NCBI GenBank assembly: GCA_902489575.1
Contig: CABUAQ010000013.1
Location: 1-30,803 of the forward strand
Direction: 5' to 3'
DNA from: an uncultured bacterium
Lineage (GTDB): Bacteria; Cyanobacteriota; Vampirovibrionia; Gastranaerophilales; Gastranaerophilaceae
Length of the DNA: 30,803 nucleotides
The stretch's first letter is position 1, and every line of letters starts with the position of its first letter. The notes below the pieces were generated by a model that worked only from the letters and a program-made list of their open reading frames with translations, was not told the DNA's origin and did no database searches. Shown piece by piece: positions 1-8,260 of this stretch. The translations under genes were made by a program, and so were the position numbers.

Positions 1-100
1 TAAATGAAAATTGTAATAATATGAATATAAAAAAAGGTGGAAGTTTTTTCGAGTTTATTTCTAAGTTTATATCATTTTTAAAATCACTCTTTTAAATACC

Positions 101-239
101 ATGAAAATTCCCTGTTAACGGGTTTAGGGAATTTGATCTTAAAGCTTGAATAAATATATGATATGCTCATATCCATTCCAAAATTTCACTGTAAATTTTT
201 GAAAATTTGCTGAAAAATAGTATTATCAGGGAATTTCAT
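101..239. repeat. Inverted repeats built on AGGGAATTT
   Basis: AAATTCCCT at 105-113 and AGGGAATTT at 126-134 form a 9-bp stem around a 12-nt loop. The 14-base copy at 101-114 (ATGAAAATTCCCTG) recurs as its reverse complement with one base missing at 227-239 (CAGGGAATTTCAT). The short sequence is therefore present three times within 140 bases. Close to an integrase gene such repeats can be arm-type recombinase sites or repressor operators, but nothing in the sequence decides between these. Confidence 0.45.
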
Positions 240-278
240 TCAGAGCCTTTTGCTTTGTGGACTATGATATCCGGATTT

Positions 279-308
279 TAAAAGGCTTTCGAGCCTTTTA
301 TTTTTTTT
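279..308 (+). terminator. Intrinsic terminator with TTCG loop
   Basis: A 9-bp perfect stem (279-287 with 292-300) encloses a TTCG tetraloop and is followed by eight T residues on the plus strand. No plus-strand gene precedes it in the window, so it ends a transcript that starts left of position 1 or an unannotated RNA. The 3' arm sequence AGCCTTTT also occurs at 244-251 and could pair with 280-287 instead. Confidence 0.75.
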
Positions 309-326
309 GGGTGTCGCCTCGATTTT

Positions 327-1094
327 CTAAATGCTCACAAAATGCTCACAAAATATTTTTTCTTCTCTTGCATCTTTTGCATTTATATTTACGTCACTCA
401 TTATCGCGGAATATATGTCATTTGTTGTTGATGTCTTAGCATGACCAACTTGCCTTGATATATATACCGTTGGTAAACCTAATGTATGTAATATATCTAC
501 AAATTGCCCACGTAAATCATGTACTCTCATATAGTTCTCTTCATATCCACACGCTTTTAGCAAATTATCAAATTGGTTATTTATCCAATTTGCACTAACT
601 GGTCTTTCAACATTTTTCCCTTTAAAAAGAAAGCCTGAAAATATTTGATCTTTCCGTATATGCCATTTTATTATTTCCCTAACACTGGGAGGAATATCAA
701 CTATTCTTTTTGATTGTTTAGTCTTGGTTCGCTCTTTTATTTTTCTGCGTGTATATTGTTTTGTTATCCATATTTGATTTTTCTTGAAATCAACATCCTC
801 AATACATATCGCTGAATATTTTCCTAATCGCATCCCGGTATATATTGCCAATGAAAATATACAAAAAAATTGCGGAAATTTATTTTTACATATATTCGTT
901 ATATTTTTTATTTCGTCTATATCAAATCTATGTCGTAATATTACAGGTTCTTTTGCTTTAGGCATATATATAAATGGATTTTCAACAATTAACTTATTAG
1001 ATAACGCATAATTAAAAGCTGCCTTGCAAAGTTTTCTACATCCATTTATTACATGTAGCCTTGACGGTAAATTTCTGCCAGTTTTTCTTTGCAT
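327..1094 (-). pseudogene. Tyrosine recombinase/integrase, N-terminally truncated prophage remnant
   Basis: Encodes 255 residues covering part of the core-binding region and the whole catalytic domain of a phage-type tyrosine integrase, which catalyses site-specific recombination. The catalytic set is visible: Arg89 in TGMRLG, a beta-hairpin Lys near 129, His192-x-x-Arg195 in VHDLRG, His218 in VGHAKTSTT, and the nucleophile Tyr228 in DIYSAI. The SAM-like N-terminal half, roughly 100 or more residues in complete family members, is absent. An in-frame stop lies 10 codons upstream of the ATG, and upstream sequence encodes the start of an unrelated head protein in another frame (1049-1195). The end of the gene overlaps two tandem 11-bp copies of AAATGCTCACA (329-339, 340-350). 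No convincing Shine-Dalgarno precedes the ATG. The fragment is probably not a functional integrase. Confidence 0.85.
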
Positions 1095-1195
1095 TCTTTT
1101 GTCATAGCCTTCGTGAGCTTTTTAAGCTCCTTTACATACCACGACATTATACCCGCATTGACATTCAAACGAGTTGATATTAGTTGATTCTTCAT
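1049..1195 (-). pseudogene. N-terminal fragment of a phage minor head (head morphogenesis) protein
   Basis: A 48-codon ORF begins at the ATG 1195-1193 and ends at a stop inside the integrase fragment. Its residues 9-23 (RLNVNAGIMSWYVKE) and the following Lys-rich helix resemble the start of phage minor head proteins, which open with an Arg-x-Asn-x-Gly-x-x-x-Trp-Tyr segment and an amphipathic helix. Such proteins are usually several hundred residues, so only the beginning survives. It lies downstream of the portal gene, the normal phage gene order. Identification rests on a short segment. Confidence 0.5.
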
Positions 1196-1208
1196 AAAAA
1201 TTCTCATT

Positions 1209-1236
1209 AAAAAAGGACATTTTAAAGATGTCCTTT
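1209..1236 (-). terminator. Intrinsic terminator after the small membrane protein gene
   Basis: A 9-bp perfect stem (1212-1220 with 1228-1236, GGACAT/ATGTCC core) with a 7-nt loop is followed on the minus strand by a T run. It sits just after the stop of the gene at 1244-1465 and about 15 bases before the ATG of the head-protein fragment. Confidence 0.65.
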
Positions 1237-1243
1237 AATATTT

Positions 1244-1465
1244 TTATTTTTTATATCTTTTATGATTTATATATGCTTTGTAGCTTGTACTACCAATTAA
1301 TATTATAATTCCAATTAATGTATAAGCGGGATAGGTATGTGTCAACATTGTATCAACAATTAACGCTATACCTATCAGTGTTAAGCAAACTATCATTACG
1401 CCTCCTAAAGGTGTTTCATCAAATTTTTCACAAAGTAATTCTATTAATTTATCGATATTTGCCAT
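1244..1465 (-). CDS. Small protein with two predicted membrane segments
   Basis: 73 residues. Residues 1-20 are polar and helical (MANIDKLIELLCEKF...). Two hydrophobic stretches follow, at about 21-40 (GVMIVCLTLIGIALIVDTML) and 45-60 (YPAYTLIGIIILIG), and the tail is basic (NHKRYKK), suggesting a hairpin membrane protein. No family was recognised. It lies inside the prophage remnant between the portal-side genes and the head-protein fragment, so it could be phage-encoded or a later insertion. There is no Shine-Dalgarno before the ATG. An extended -10 (TGATATAAT, 1480-1472) ends only six bases upstream, so a leaderless transcript is possible. A terminator follows directly. Confidence 0.5.
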   Translation of the reverse strand: MANIDKLIELLCEKFDETPLGGVMIVCLTLIGIALIVDTMLTHTYPAYTLIGIIILIGSTSYKAYINHKRYKK

Positions 1466-1471
1466 ATCGTA

Positions 1472-1480
1472 ATTATATCA
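1472..1480 (-). promoter_or_regulatory. Extended -10 element abutting a start codon
   Basis: On the minus strand TGATATAAT (1480-1472) is a perfect extended -10 hexamer, and the ATG of the 73-residue gene begins six bases later at 1465. Initiation at the normal distance would place the 5' end at or beside the start codon. No good -35 is evident, which is usual for extended -10 promoters. Confidence 0.4.
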
Positions 1481-1502
1481 TGATGTTGGTGCATCAAGAA
1501 AA

Positions 1503-1733
1503 TTACAACTCTCCGTTTCTGATATCCAGATTCAATAAAATAATCTGGTCGGTATCATCTTCGCCAGCTTCAAGAATATCAATCATCTTTTGTTTTTGTT
1601 CGTCAGTTTTAAGACCGCCTAAAACTCCAATAATAAAATGTTCATCATCCCAAACATTCTGGAGCAGATTAAAAAGCTTTTCCCCAAGTTGGTTTTTTAC
1701 AAGTTTAGGTTTATATTCATCAATCAAGCCCAT
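1503..1733 (-). CDS. Small acidic phage-remnant protein of unknown function
   Basis: 76 residues from the ATG at 1733; a TTG at 1742 would add three residues. The start overlaps the 3' end of the portal gene by 14 bases, indicating translational coupling and membership of the phage morphogenesis operon. The sequence is helical and charged (MGLIDEYKPKLVKNQLGEKL, then TDEQKQKMIDILEAGEDDTD) with no signal peptide or membrane segment. No family was recognised. Small ORFs of this kind are common between portal and head genes. It appears intact, although its operon is broken on both sides. Confidence 0.55.
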   Translation of the reverse strand: MGLIDEYKPKLVKNQLGEKLFNLLQNVWDDEHFIIGVLGGLKTDEQKQKMIDILEAGEDDTDQIILLNLDIRNGEL

Positions 1734-3191
1734 ATTTATCAATTATCCTATATTCGTTAAATCCATTATTTATAATAGTATAAACAGTAAAATCCTTAAA
1801 GGCTTCGGATTGTTTTTCTCCTTCTTCTATCGGGATATGTGCACTGTTTGAGGTAAACCATTCTTTTGGTTCTTCATCCGTTGAAAAAGGGTCTTGCGGA
1901 TTTTCGCTACCCCCTTCAAAATCTGCGAACGGGTCGCCTTCTTCCGGTAAGCCTTCCCCTTCCATTTCTTCTGCTAAAGCATTATAGCCGCTCTTTTCAT
2001 CTTCTCGTAGAACTCCGCGGATTTCTTCGGCTGATACAACTCCTGCGTTGATATATGTTGAGTCAGTTCGTGCGTTTATCTCTCTGATTTCTGCGCGTTC
2101 TTTTTCTGTCGGTGTATCTATCTCATCAAAGATTACTGTGTATTCTTTGTTTATACCAAATTCAGACTTAGCCAATAACTGATAATGAAACTCTAAAATC
2201 GGCGTATAATCCAGACGTTGAATAGCCTGCAAAGTTTTAGCATAGTTTTTATCTTCCAAACTTCCGGAAGATTGCCAGCCCTTCGGTGATGTTTTAAGAA
2301 GTCTCGCTGATGGTATGCCCGAAATTGCCGCAACTATCTGGTAACCCAGCATAGTTACAGCATCAAAATCTGTCAATGTTGTATCTAATTGACCGATTTT
2401 CTGGTCTTTTTTGATTAACAGCCAGCCCCAGTTATTTCGCAGCCACGACATCAAAGTGAGTTCTTTATTTAAACGTTCTTCGTCTGCAAGATATGCGTTA
2501 GGGTTGCCTTCAACATAGTTTAAACGTTTGGATTGGGCAAGCCTCGGGGCTTCTTTTGCCGTTTTATGCGCGGCATAAACCTGTTCATACAAAAGCTGCG
2601 GCAGTGGAATTCCGCCAAAATAATATGACGGTTTCAAAATGTCTGACGGTTCGCCATAAGTATTGAAAATAAACCACGTATAATGGATTAAATCACCATT
2701 AGGTAATTTAAACCATGTAGGCTTATAAAATCTGGATGATGTCGGGTCTGTGCTGGCTTTAATATCCAGTACAGGGGATATCCATTGCGGTTCGATAACT
2801 GACATCCCTTTATAAGATTTTGAAGAAATTGCATCTATATTAAAAGGCACAGAATAATCTACGCCTTCTACCAATGGTATACAAAGTGCCTGACCAAATT
2901 TACGTTTATTTTCTGCAAAACGTTTACAAATCTCTTTTATTTTGAAATTATTGTTATTTGATAACTTTCGTAATTGTGTAATAGTGTCTTGGTCTTGGTC
3001 AGATACTTCATCATCACATACATTGATATCATAATCAATTGCAATAGCGTCATCACACGGAAGTGCTATAGCCTTATTTACTAGCCAATCCTGCGCAATA
3101 ATAGCACAGTTGTTCTATAAGTTCCCTGTTTATGCCAATCAGGACATAACTTAAAAAGATTATTTACAAAGGATTTACTGTATAATTCCAT
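1720..3191 (-). pseudogene. DUF1073-type phage portal protein, frameshifted near the 5' end
   Basis: The portal is the dodecameric ring at the head vertex through which DNA is packaged. The frame is open from 3114 to 1720 (about 464 codons) and matches the DUF1073 (PF06381) portal family as I recall it: WISPVLDIKASTDPTSSRFY, ILKPSYYFGGIPLPQLLYEQ, the LDTTLTDFDAV segment, and ISGIPSARLLKTSPKGW. A TAG at 3117-3115 blocks the frame just upstream of CAIIAQDWLVNKAIALPCDD, which still looks like portal sequence. Adjacent bases in another frame encode a plausible start (ATG 3191; MELYSKSFVNNLFKLCPDWH, ending ...QGTYRT), so loss of about one base near 3112 would explain the break. The C-terminus is acidic and low-complexity. 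A TTG at 2874 is the first start-like codon in the long frame but lies inside conserved portal sequence. Non-functional remnant. Confidence 0.75.
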
Positions 3192-3350
3192 AGTATTTCT
3201 GTAATTATTATATTTTGATATACAGTGGGCTCTTTTGTTATTTTTATTGCCAGTCGACACTCCTAATGTGCAATCCTCGGGATTTACAAGTAATATTATA
3301 TATTCAAACCATATAATTATAGTTCCCTATTTGAGATAATACAGGAATTG

Positions 3351-6300
3351 TTAAATTATTTCCATTTCGCAAAATTCTTTATACTGGCAATATTTACAAG
3401 GTGCTTTATCTTTTTTTCTTTCTTTTATCGGTTCAAATTTGTATTCTTTAATATCTGAAATCGCCTGTTTGAATTTTGTTTCAATTTCAATACAGTCATT
3501 TTCTGTCAGGTTTAGGGTGAAGTTTTCTGTAAATTCTTCAGGGAAGATAAAACTTGTTTCTTTAACTTTTGAACCTGTTAATTTTTCAAAAAAGTGTTTA
3601 TAGAGTCCTATTTGGTTGTAGTAGGCTTCGTATTCGCCATTCGGGCAGATTGTTTTTTCGTTTTTTGCTGAGCCTGTTTTGTAATCATAAATTGTGTATG
3701 TCCCATCTGAATTTTTATCAATGCGGTCAATGATTCCGTAAAATTTAATTCCATCCATTTCAAATTTTACAGGATATTCTAATTCGTATAGCATTGAAAT
3801 TGGGGTTGAACATAGTTGAGGATAGAATTCATCAAGCTTAGATTCTCCTCTGCCGGATAAGATTTCTCGTTGTTGATATGTGGATATTGGCAGTTTTGAT
3901 AATTCTGCTTTGAATTTATCAATAAATTCTTGTTTTGATGGGTATTGATTGTTTTCTTTTGCATATTTTGCCATAAATTCACACGCTGAGTGTACTGCAC
4001 TTCCGTAGCTCATGTTATCAGGGGCTGCATTTTTTGAGTCAAGTCCCAGAATATTATTGTATAAATATTGGCGTGGACATTTTAAGTAAGTGTTTATTGC
4101 ACTTGGAGAAAATGATTTCCCATTTAGTTTTGCATCAACCATAGAATAAAAGTCTTTTTTATAATCATAACTTCGTTTAAGTAAAGATTTTGTTTCTTCA
4201 AGTAGGTAGGAATTTATATCATATTCTTCAGCTGTTTGTAATTCCAATGAATCTTGAATATTTGTGATAAATTCGGTTGGTGGTTTTACACTGCCGTTTA
4301 CGGTTTGAGGATATGATATGTACAGGGTATGTTTTGCACGAGTCATCCCGACATACATTAGCTTAATTTTATCTGAGCGCTTCATTTTATCAAGTTCATC
4401 TTTTGTTTTGTACTCTGAAATATCAAGTGGAATGGTTGATTTTAATGAACTTGTATCACTTTCCCATTTGTATTTTAGCAGGGTTGGCATATATACATAT
4501 TCAAATTCGCGTCCTTTTGCGGAGTGATATGTTGATAATTGGACTGCATTTAGTGCTAACGGTGCTTTATCTGTTGTAATAGGTGTTTCTTCTGTGTAGG
4601 CAATATCCAGATATTCCACAAAATCTTCTAAATTAATTGTTTTATGTATTTGAGTGAAGTTTGATGCTTCTTCTACTAATTTTTTTAAACCTGCAATATT
4701 GTCGTTTCTATTTACTTCTGAGTTTATGTAATAATTAAAAATTCCTGTTTTTGCACCGATTTCAAGTACTGTGTTTTTGAGATTTTCGTTTGATTTGTAT
4801 TTATTTAAATAATCAAATATATTTAAGAAGTCATTGATTGCCTCAAAATTAATAAGTTCATTTTTATTTATGGATTTTAGAACTTCAAGTATAGATTTGT
4901 TTTCAGAACGTTTATTGTAGATTGTTTCGTAGTCTTTTGGATGAATATTAAAAGGCGGAAGTAAAAATAGGCGGAATAATTTATCAGAATGAAATTCCGG
5001 ATTTGTTAGAAATTGCATATAATAGTACATTGCAATTACTGATTTTATTTTAAAAATATTTATTCCGTCTTTTAATTCTGACGGGATATTTCTTTGTTTT
5101 AAAAGTTCTGCAAAAGTTTCTAATTCGCTATTTGTTTTTGTTAAAATTGCAATTTGTGAAAGATTTTTTTCACCGTTTTCTAGTAGACAATTATCAGAAT
5201 TTATAAGTGAATCTATTTCATCTGCGATAGCGTTATACTCTTGCATTATGTCTGAAAATTTGCTGCAGCGAACTTGTTTAAGATTCGATTTGAACAATGG
5301 ATTAGCGGCAACAAGTGTTTTGTTGATATTATATTGTTTAAATTTAGGGTTATTTTCCAATCTGCTATCATCTTGAATAATAATTTTTCTTGCTGCATTT
5401 AATATTTGTTGGGTAGAACGCATATTTTCAGTTAGGCAAATTACTTTAGTTTCAGGAAATTCTTCAAGAAATTTTTCCATAGTATCAAGTTTTGCACCTT
5501 GAAAGGTATATATAATCTGGTCATCATCACCTACCACAAAAATATTTTCACTATCTAAAGCTTTTGTCAGGTAAAATACAATTTCGTTTTGGGCTTTATT
5601 TGTATCTTGATATTCATCGACCAGAATATATTCATATTTGTTGGCAATTTGTGCCAGAAAAGCAGGTTCTGTTTCAAATTTTTCCAGCACAAAACTAATC
5701 ATGTCGTTAAAATCAAGAAAATGTTCCGCTTCCATTTTTGCTTTGTAAAGTTCGAAAAATTTCCACAATTCTTCTGCTTTTGCTATTTTCTTTGTAATTG
5801 CGTCTATTCCGCCGAGGAGTCTTTGTGGAATTTTTTTACCCTGTTCGTTTTTTTCTTTTAATTCTTGTTGGAGATTATGTAATTCAGGTTTCCAGTCAGG
5901 ATTTTTTTCTATATTTTCAAAATATTGTTCTTTTGTAAGTCTGTTTTTTTTGATTTCTTCTATTTGTCTTTTTATTTCGTTCAAATAAATATAAGGGTCG
6001 TTTTTTGTTGTTCTGTATGCTACAGGATGAATTTCATCAATACATTCTTTCAGAAAATTTCTTGAAATTGTGTCAGTGATAGTTTTGTAATTCTCACTTA
6101 GTTCAAATTCCGACGGGCTTTGTGAGATAATTTCGTTGCAAAAACCGTGGTAGGTATAAATATTGACCCCGGTATCAAGTTTTGTTAAATCTTTTTCAAG
6201 TCTTGATTTCATTTCGGTAGCTGCGGCTTCAGTAAAAGTAAGACAGAGTATTTTTGACGGTTCAATACCTTTTTGAAGCATTGATTTGATACGTTCAATT

Positions 6301-6401
6301 ATAGTGAACGTTTTACCGGTTCCAGGACCTGCCAGTACAAGGTATTTTCCTTCAATATTATCAATGCATTCTTGTTGTTTTTTGTTTGGTGTTGGTTTCA
6401 T
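3351..6401 (-). CDS. UvrD/PcrA-like superfamily 1 helicase fused to an Fe-S PD-(D/E)XK nuclease
   Basis: 1016 residues, probably an ATP-driven 3'-5' DNA translocase with nuclease activity for DNA repair or recombination. Helicase motifs in order: Walker A GPGTGKT 25-31, TFTEAA 55-60, DEYQD 262-266, GDDDQIIY 291-298, ENMRST 325-330, HSAKGREFE 626-634 and VGMTRAKH 684-691. The C-terminal domain (about 764-1016) resembles AddB-type nucleases: SPSAINTYLKCPRQY with Cys775, GSAVH 800-804, catalytic Asp892 in GIIDRID, Asp906 and Lys908 in YDYKTG, and the cysteines 1002, 1005 and 1011 in CKYCQYKEFC. With Cys775 these make the four-cysteine 4Fe-4S staple known from AddB and Cas4. Plain PcrA/UvrD is about 720-750 residues and lacks this domain, so a single-chain helicase-nuclease is likely, comparable in layout to AdnB. 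No addAB or recBCD partner is adjacent. The start follows an AGGAG-like site at 6407-6412. Confidence 0.88.
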   Translation of the reverse strand: MKPTPNKKQQECIDNIEGKYLVLAGPGTGKTFTIIERIKSMLQKGIEPSKILCLTFTEAAATEMKSRLEKDLTKLDTGVNIYTYHGFCNEIISQSPSEFELSENYKTITDTISRNFLKECIDEIHPVAYRTTKNDPYIYLNEIKRQIEEIKKNRLTKEQYFENIEKNPDWKPELHNLQQELKEKNEQGKKIPQRLLGGIDAITKKIAKAEELWKFFELYKAKMEAEHFLDFNDMISFVLEKFETEPAFLAQIANKYEYILVDEYQDTNKAQNEIVFYLTKALDSENIFVVGDDDQIIYTFQGAKLDTMEKFLEEFPETKVICLTENMRSTQQILNAARKIIIQDDSRLENNPKFKQYNINKTLVAANPLFKSNLKQVRCSKFSDIMQEYNAIADEIDSLINSDNCLLENGEKNLSQIAILTKTNSELETFAELLKQRNIPSELKDGINIFKIKSVIAMYYYMQFLTNPEFHSDKLFRLFLLPPFNIHPKDYETIYNKRSENKSILEVLKSINKNELINFEAINDFLNIFDYLNKYKSNENLKNTVLEIGAKTGIFNYYINSEVNRNDNIAGLKKLVEEASNFTQIHKTINLEDFVEYLDIAYTEETPITTDKAPLALNAVQLSTYHSAKGREFEYVYMPTLLKYKWESDTSSLKSTIPLDISEYKTKDELDKMKRSDKIKLMYVGMTRAKHTLYISYPQTVNGSVKPPTEFITNIQDSLELQTAEEYDINSYLLEETKSLLKRSYDYKKDFYSMVDAKLNGKSFSPSAINTYLKCPRQYLYNNILGLDSKNAAPDNMSYGSAVHSACEFMAKYAKENNQYPSKQEFIDKFKAELSKLPISTYQQREILSGRGESKLDEFYPQLCSTPISMLYELEYPVKFEMDGIKFYGIIDRIDKNSDGTYTIYDYKTGSAKNEKTICPNGEYEAYYNQIGLYKHFFEKLTGSKVKETSFIFPEEFTENFTLNLTENDCIEIETKFKQAISDIKEYKFEPIKERKKDKAPCKYCQYKEFCEMEII

Positions 6402-6447
6402 TTTATACTCCTAATTCTTTGAAAAGATGTATTGATTATATAATAAA

Positions 6448-6475
6448 AAAGCTCCTTTCTAAACGAAGGAGCTTT
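6448..6475 (-). terminator. Intrinsic terminator after dxs
   Basis: A 10-bp stem (6448-6457 with 6466-6475, AAAGCTCCTT/AAGGAGCTTT) with an 8-nt loop; on the minus strand T residues follow. It lies immediately after the dxs stop and separates that unit from the helicase-nuclease gene. Confidence 0.8.
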
Positions 6476-6481
6476 GAATTT

Positions 6482-8230
6482 TTACAGAATTTTTTTGATA
6501 TCCTGAACAATAAGTTCTTTGGTTAAATGGTATTTTTCGTAGAGCTGTTCTAATGGAATTCTGTCAGTGAATTCTTTATCCGCTCCAAAATTTAGAACTT
6601 TTATATTACTGCTTCCGTAAAATCTTGAAATTTTTTCACCAAATCCGCCTTCTAAAACTCCGTCTTCAAGAGTGATGACAATTTTGTGATTTTGTTTTAA
6701 TTCTTCTAAAAGTTCTTTATCAATTCCTGTGATAAATTTAGGATTGATTAATGTTGCATCAATATTGAGTTCTTTTTTTAGATCTTCTTTAACTTCTTTT
6801 GCCAGATAGAAGAAGTTTCCAAGACCTAATATTGCTATTTGATTTCCTTTTGATTCAACTTTATATTTATTTAGGATTGAATAGTCGGTTGAGTCTTTTT
6901 CTCCTGTTGAAATAACGCCAATATTTGGAACTCTTATTGCTACAGGATGTTGAGTTTGTTCAACAGACCAATCAAGCATTTGTAAATATTCTTCTTTCGT
7001 TGTCGGAGCAAGATATACTATGTTTGGAATATTTGAAATAAGCGGGATATCAAATACTTGTAAGTGTGTTACATCTGCTGCAGATATTCCACCCCACTCA
7101 ACAAGGATTGTTGCCGGTGAATTATTTAGTGCAAGATCCTGTGACAACTGGTCATAACTTCTTTGAATAAATGAACTCATAACAGCTAAGATTGGTTTTG
7201 CACCATTTTTTGCAAGACCTGACGCGTAAGCGACTGCGTGTTCTTCTGCAATTCCAACATCTGTATAATTTTTACCGAGTTTGTTTCGAAATTCTGCGTT
7301 AAATCCATAAGCTCCAGGAGTTGCAGGTGAAATGGCAATTACTGTTTTATCTTTTTTTACTTTGTTTAAAATATATTCTGTTGTAATTGAATCGTATGTT
7401 TCAACAGGTGATTGAGGTTGTTTTGGTTCCAGAAATCCAGGTAATATCCAGTGGTAAATTTCTTTGTTTTCTTCTGCCGGTTTGTAGCCTTTACCTTTTA
7501 GTGTATGAATGTGAACTACAACAGGATGTGTAGAATCTTTTACCTGTTCAAATATTTTTATTAAGGATTCAATATTATTTCCTTCTTCTATATAGTAGTA
7601 ATCAAAGCCAAAAGTTTTGAAGAAATTGTTTTCGGCTTTTCCGTTTGTATTTCTCAATTCTTCAAGATTTTTATAAAGTCCGCCTTGATTTTCAGCAATA
7701 GACATTTCATTATCATTGATTACTGCTATAAAGTTAGAATCAAGAACAGATGCATTATTAAATCCTTCAAAAGCTTCTCCTCCGCTGAGTGAGCCATCAC
7801 CAATCAGTGCAATTACGTTGTAATTTTCACTTTTCAAATCTCTGGCTTTTGCAAGTCCTGTTGCAAGGCTTATTGAAGTTGAAGTATGTCCTATGATAAA
7901 TGAATCATGTTCACTTTCTCCGGGATTAAGATAACCTGTGATTTCGGGATGCTCAAGAGGGTTAGTGAATGCTGCTTTTCGTCCTGTCAACATCTTGTGG
8001 GGATATACCTGATGAGAAACATCAAAAACGAATTTATCTTTTGGTGAATTAAATACGTAATGAAGTGCAATTGTCGCTTCTACAATCCCAAGATCAGGGC
8101 CTAAGTGTCCGCCAACAGTATTAACTCGTGTTAAAATTGCATTACGTATATCCTGTGCAAGTTGTTTCATATCTTCTATTGCAAGCTGCTTTAAATCTTG
8201 CGGGGTGTTAATCTTATCTAGTACTGTCAT
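6482..8230 (-). CDS. dxs: 1-deoxy-D-xylulose-5-phosphate synthase-like ThDP enzyme
   Basis: 582 residues. The DXS reaction condenses pyruvate and glyceraldehyde-3-phosphate to DXP, the first step of the MEP isoprenoid pathway. Seen: GGHLG 40-44 with His42, SHQVYPHKMLTGR 72-84, GHTSTSIS 114-121, the thiamine diphosphate/Mg motif GDG 144-146 followed by NDNE, general-base Glu329 in DVGIAEEHAV, FIQRSYDQL 354-362, THLQVFD with His389, and AIRVP with Arg433. It is shorter than typical DXS (about 620). The usual D-G-P/Q-T-H-x-G block reads A-D-V-T-H-L-Q here, and the AIRYPRG block reads AIRVPNIG. It resembles a divergent DXS subgroup that I recall from low-GC Firmicutes, whose role is less certain than that of canonical DXS. 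The start has a clear AGGAG six bases upstream. It follows the cupin gene by 30 bases, probably as one operon. Confidence 0.78.
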   Translation of the reverse strand: MTVLDKINTPQDLKQLAIEDMKQLAQDIRNAILTRVNTVGGHLGPDLGIVEATIALHYVFNSPKDKFVFDVSHQVYPHKMLTGRKAAFTNPLEHPEITGYLNPGESEHDSFIIGHTSTSISLATGLAKARDLKSENYNVIALIGDGSLSGGEAFEGFNNASVLDSNFIAVINDNEMSIAENQGGLYKNLEELRNTNGKAENNFFKTFGFDYYYIEEGNNIESLIKIFEQVKDSTHPVVVHIHTLKGKGYKPAEENKEIYHWILPGFLEPKQPQSPVETYDSITTEYILNKVKKDKTVIAISPATPGAYGFNAEFRNKLGKNYTDVGIAEEHAVAYASGLAKNGAKPILAVMSSFIQRSYDQLSQDLALNNSPATILVEWGGISAADVTHLQVFDIPLISNIPNIVYLAPTTKEEYLQMLDWSVEQTQHPVAIRVPNIGVISTGEKDSTDYSILNKYKVESKGNQIAILGLGNFFYLAKEVKEDLKKELNIDATLINPKFITGIDKELLEELKQNHKIVITLEDGVLEGGFGEKISRFYGSSNIKVLNFGADKEFTDRIPLEQLYEKYHLTKELIVQDIKKIL

Positions 8231-8260
8231 TTTTATCTCCTGTTACTTCTTGTTACATTA

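Larger units (their letters stand above)
1..326. other. Gene-free left edge with inverted repeats and an orphan terminator
   Basis: No convincing ORF or tRNA was seen on either strand. The stretch is very AT-rich. It holds a 9-bp perfect stem (105-113 with 126-134), a longer inverted repeat (101-114 against 227-239) and a plus-strand intrinsic terminator (279-308). It borders the 3' end of the integrase remnant, so it may contain one end of the prophage or the 3' region of a gene lying left of the window. No tRNA-type attachment site could be identified. Confidence 0.5.

Noticed and set aside
1..326. tRNA or tmRNA as integration target next to the integrase
   Set aside because: No acceptor stem, T-loop or CCA end could be found on either strand in this stretch.
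329..350. Tandem 11-bp repeat AAATGCTCACA as the start of a CRISPR array or satellite
   Set aside because: Only two copies exist, no spacers, and they lie within the last codons of the integrase frame.
1318..1851. Open frame of 177 codons on the plus strand
   Set aside because: It runs antisense across the small membrane protein gene, the 76-residue gene and the end of the portal gene; no ribosome binding site, and composition typical of an antisense shadow.
108..3132. TTCCCTGTT shared by 108-116 and 3122-3130 as possible prophage attachment repeats
   Set aside because: Only nine bases are shared and the right copy falls inside the portal coding region, so chance is the better explanation.
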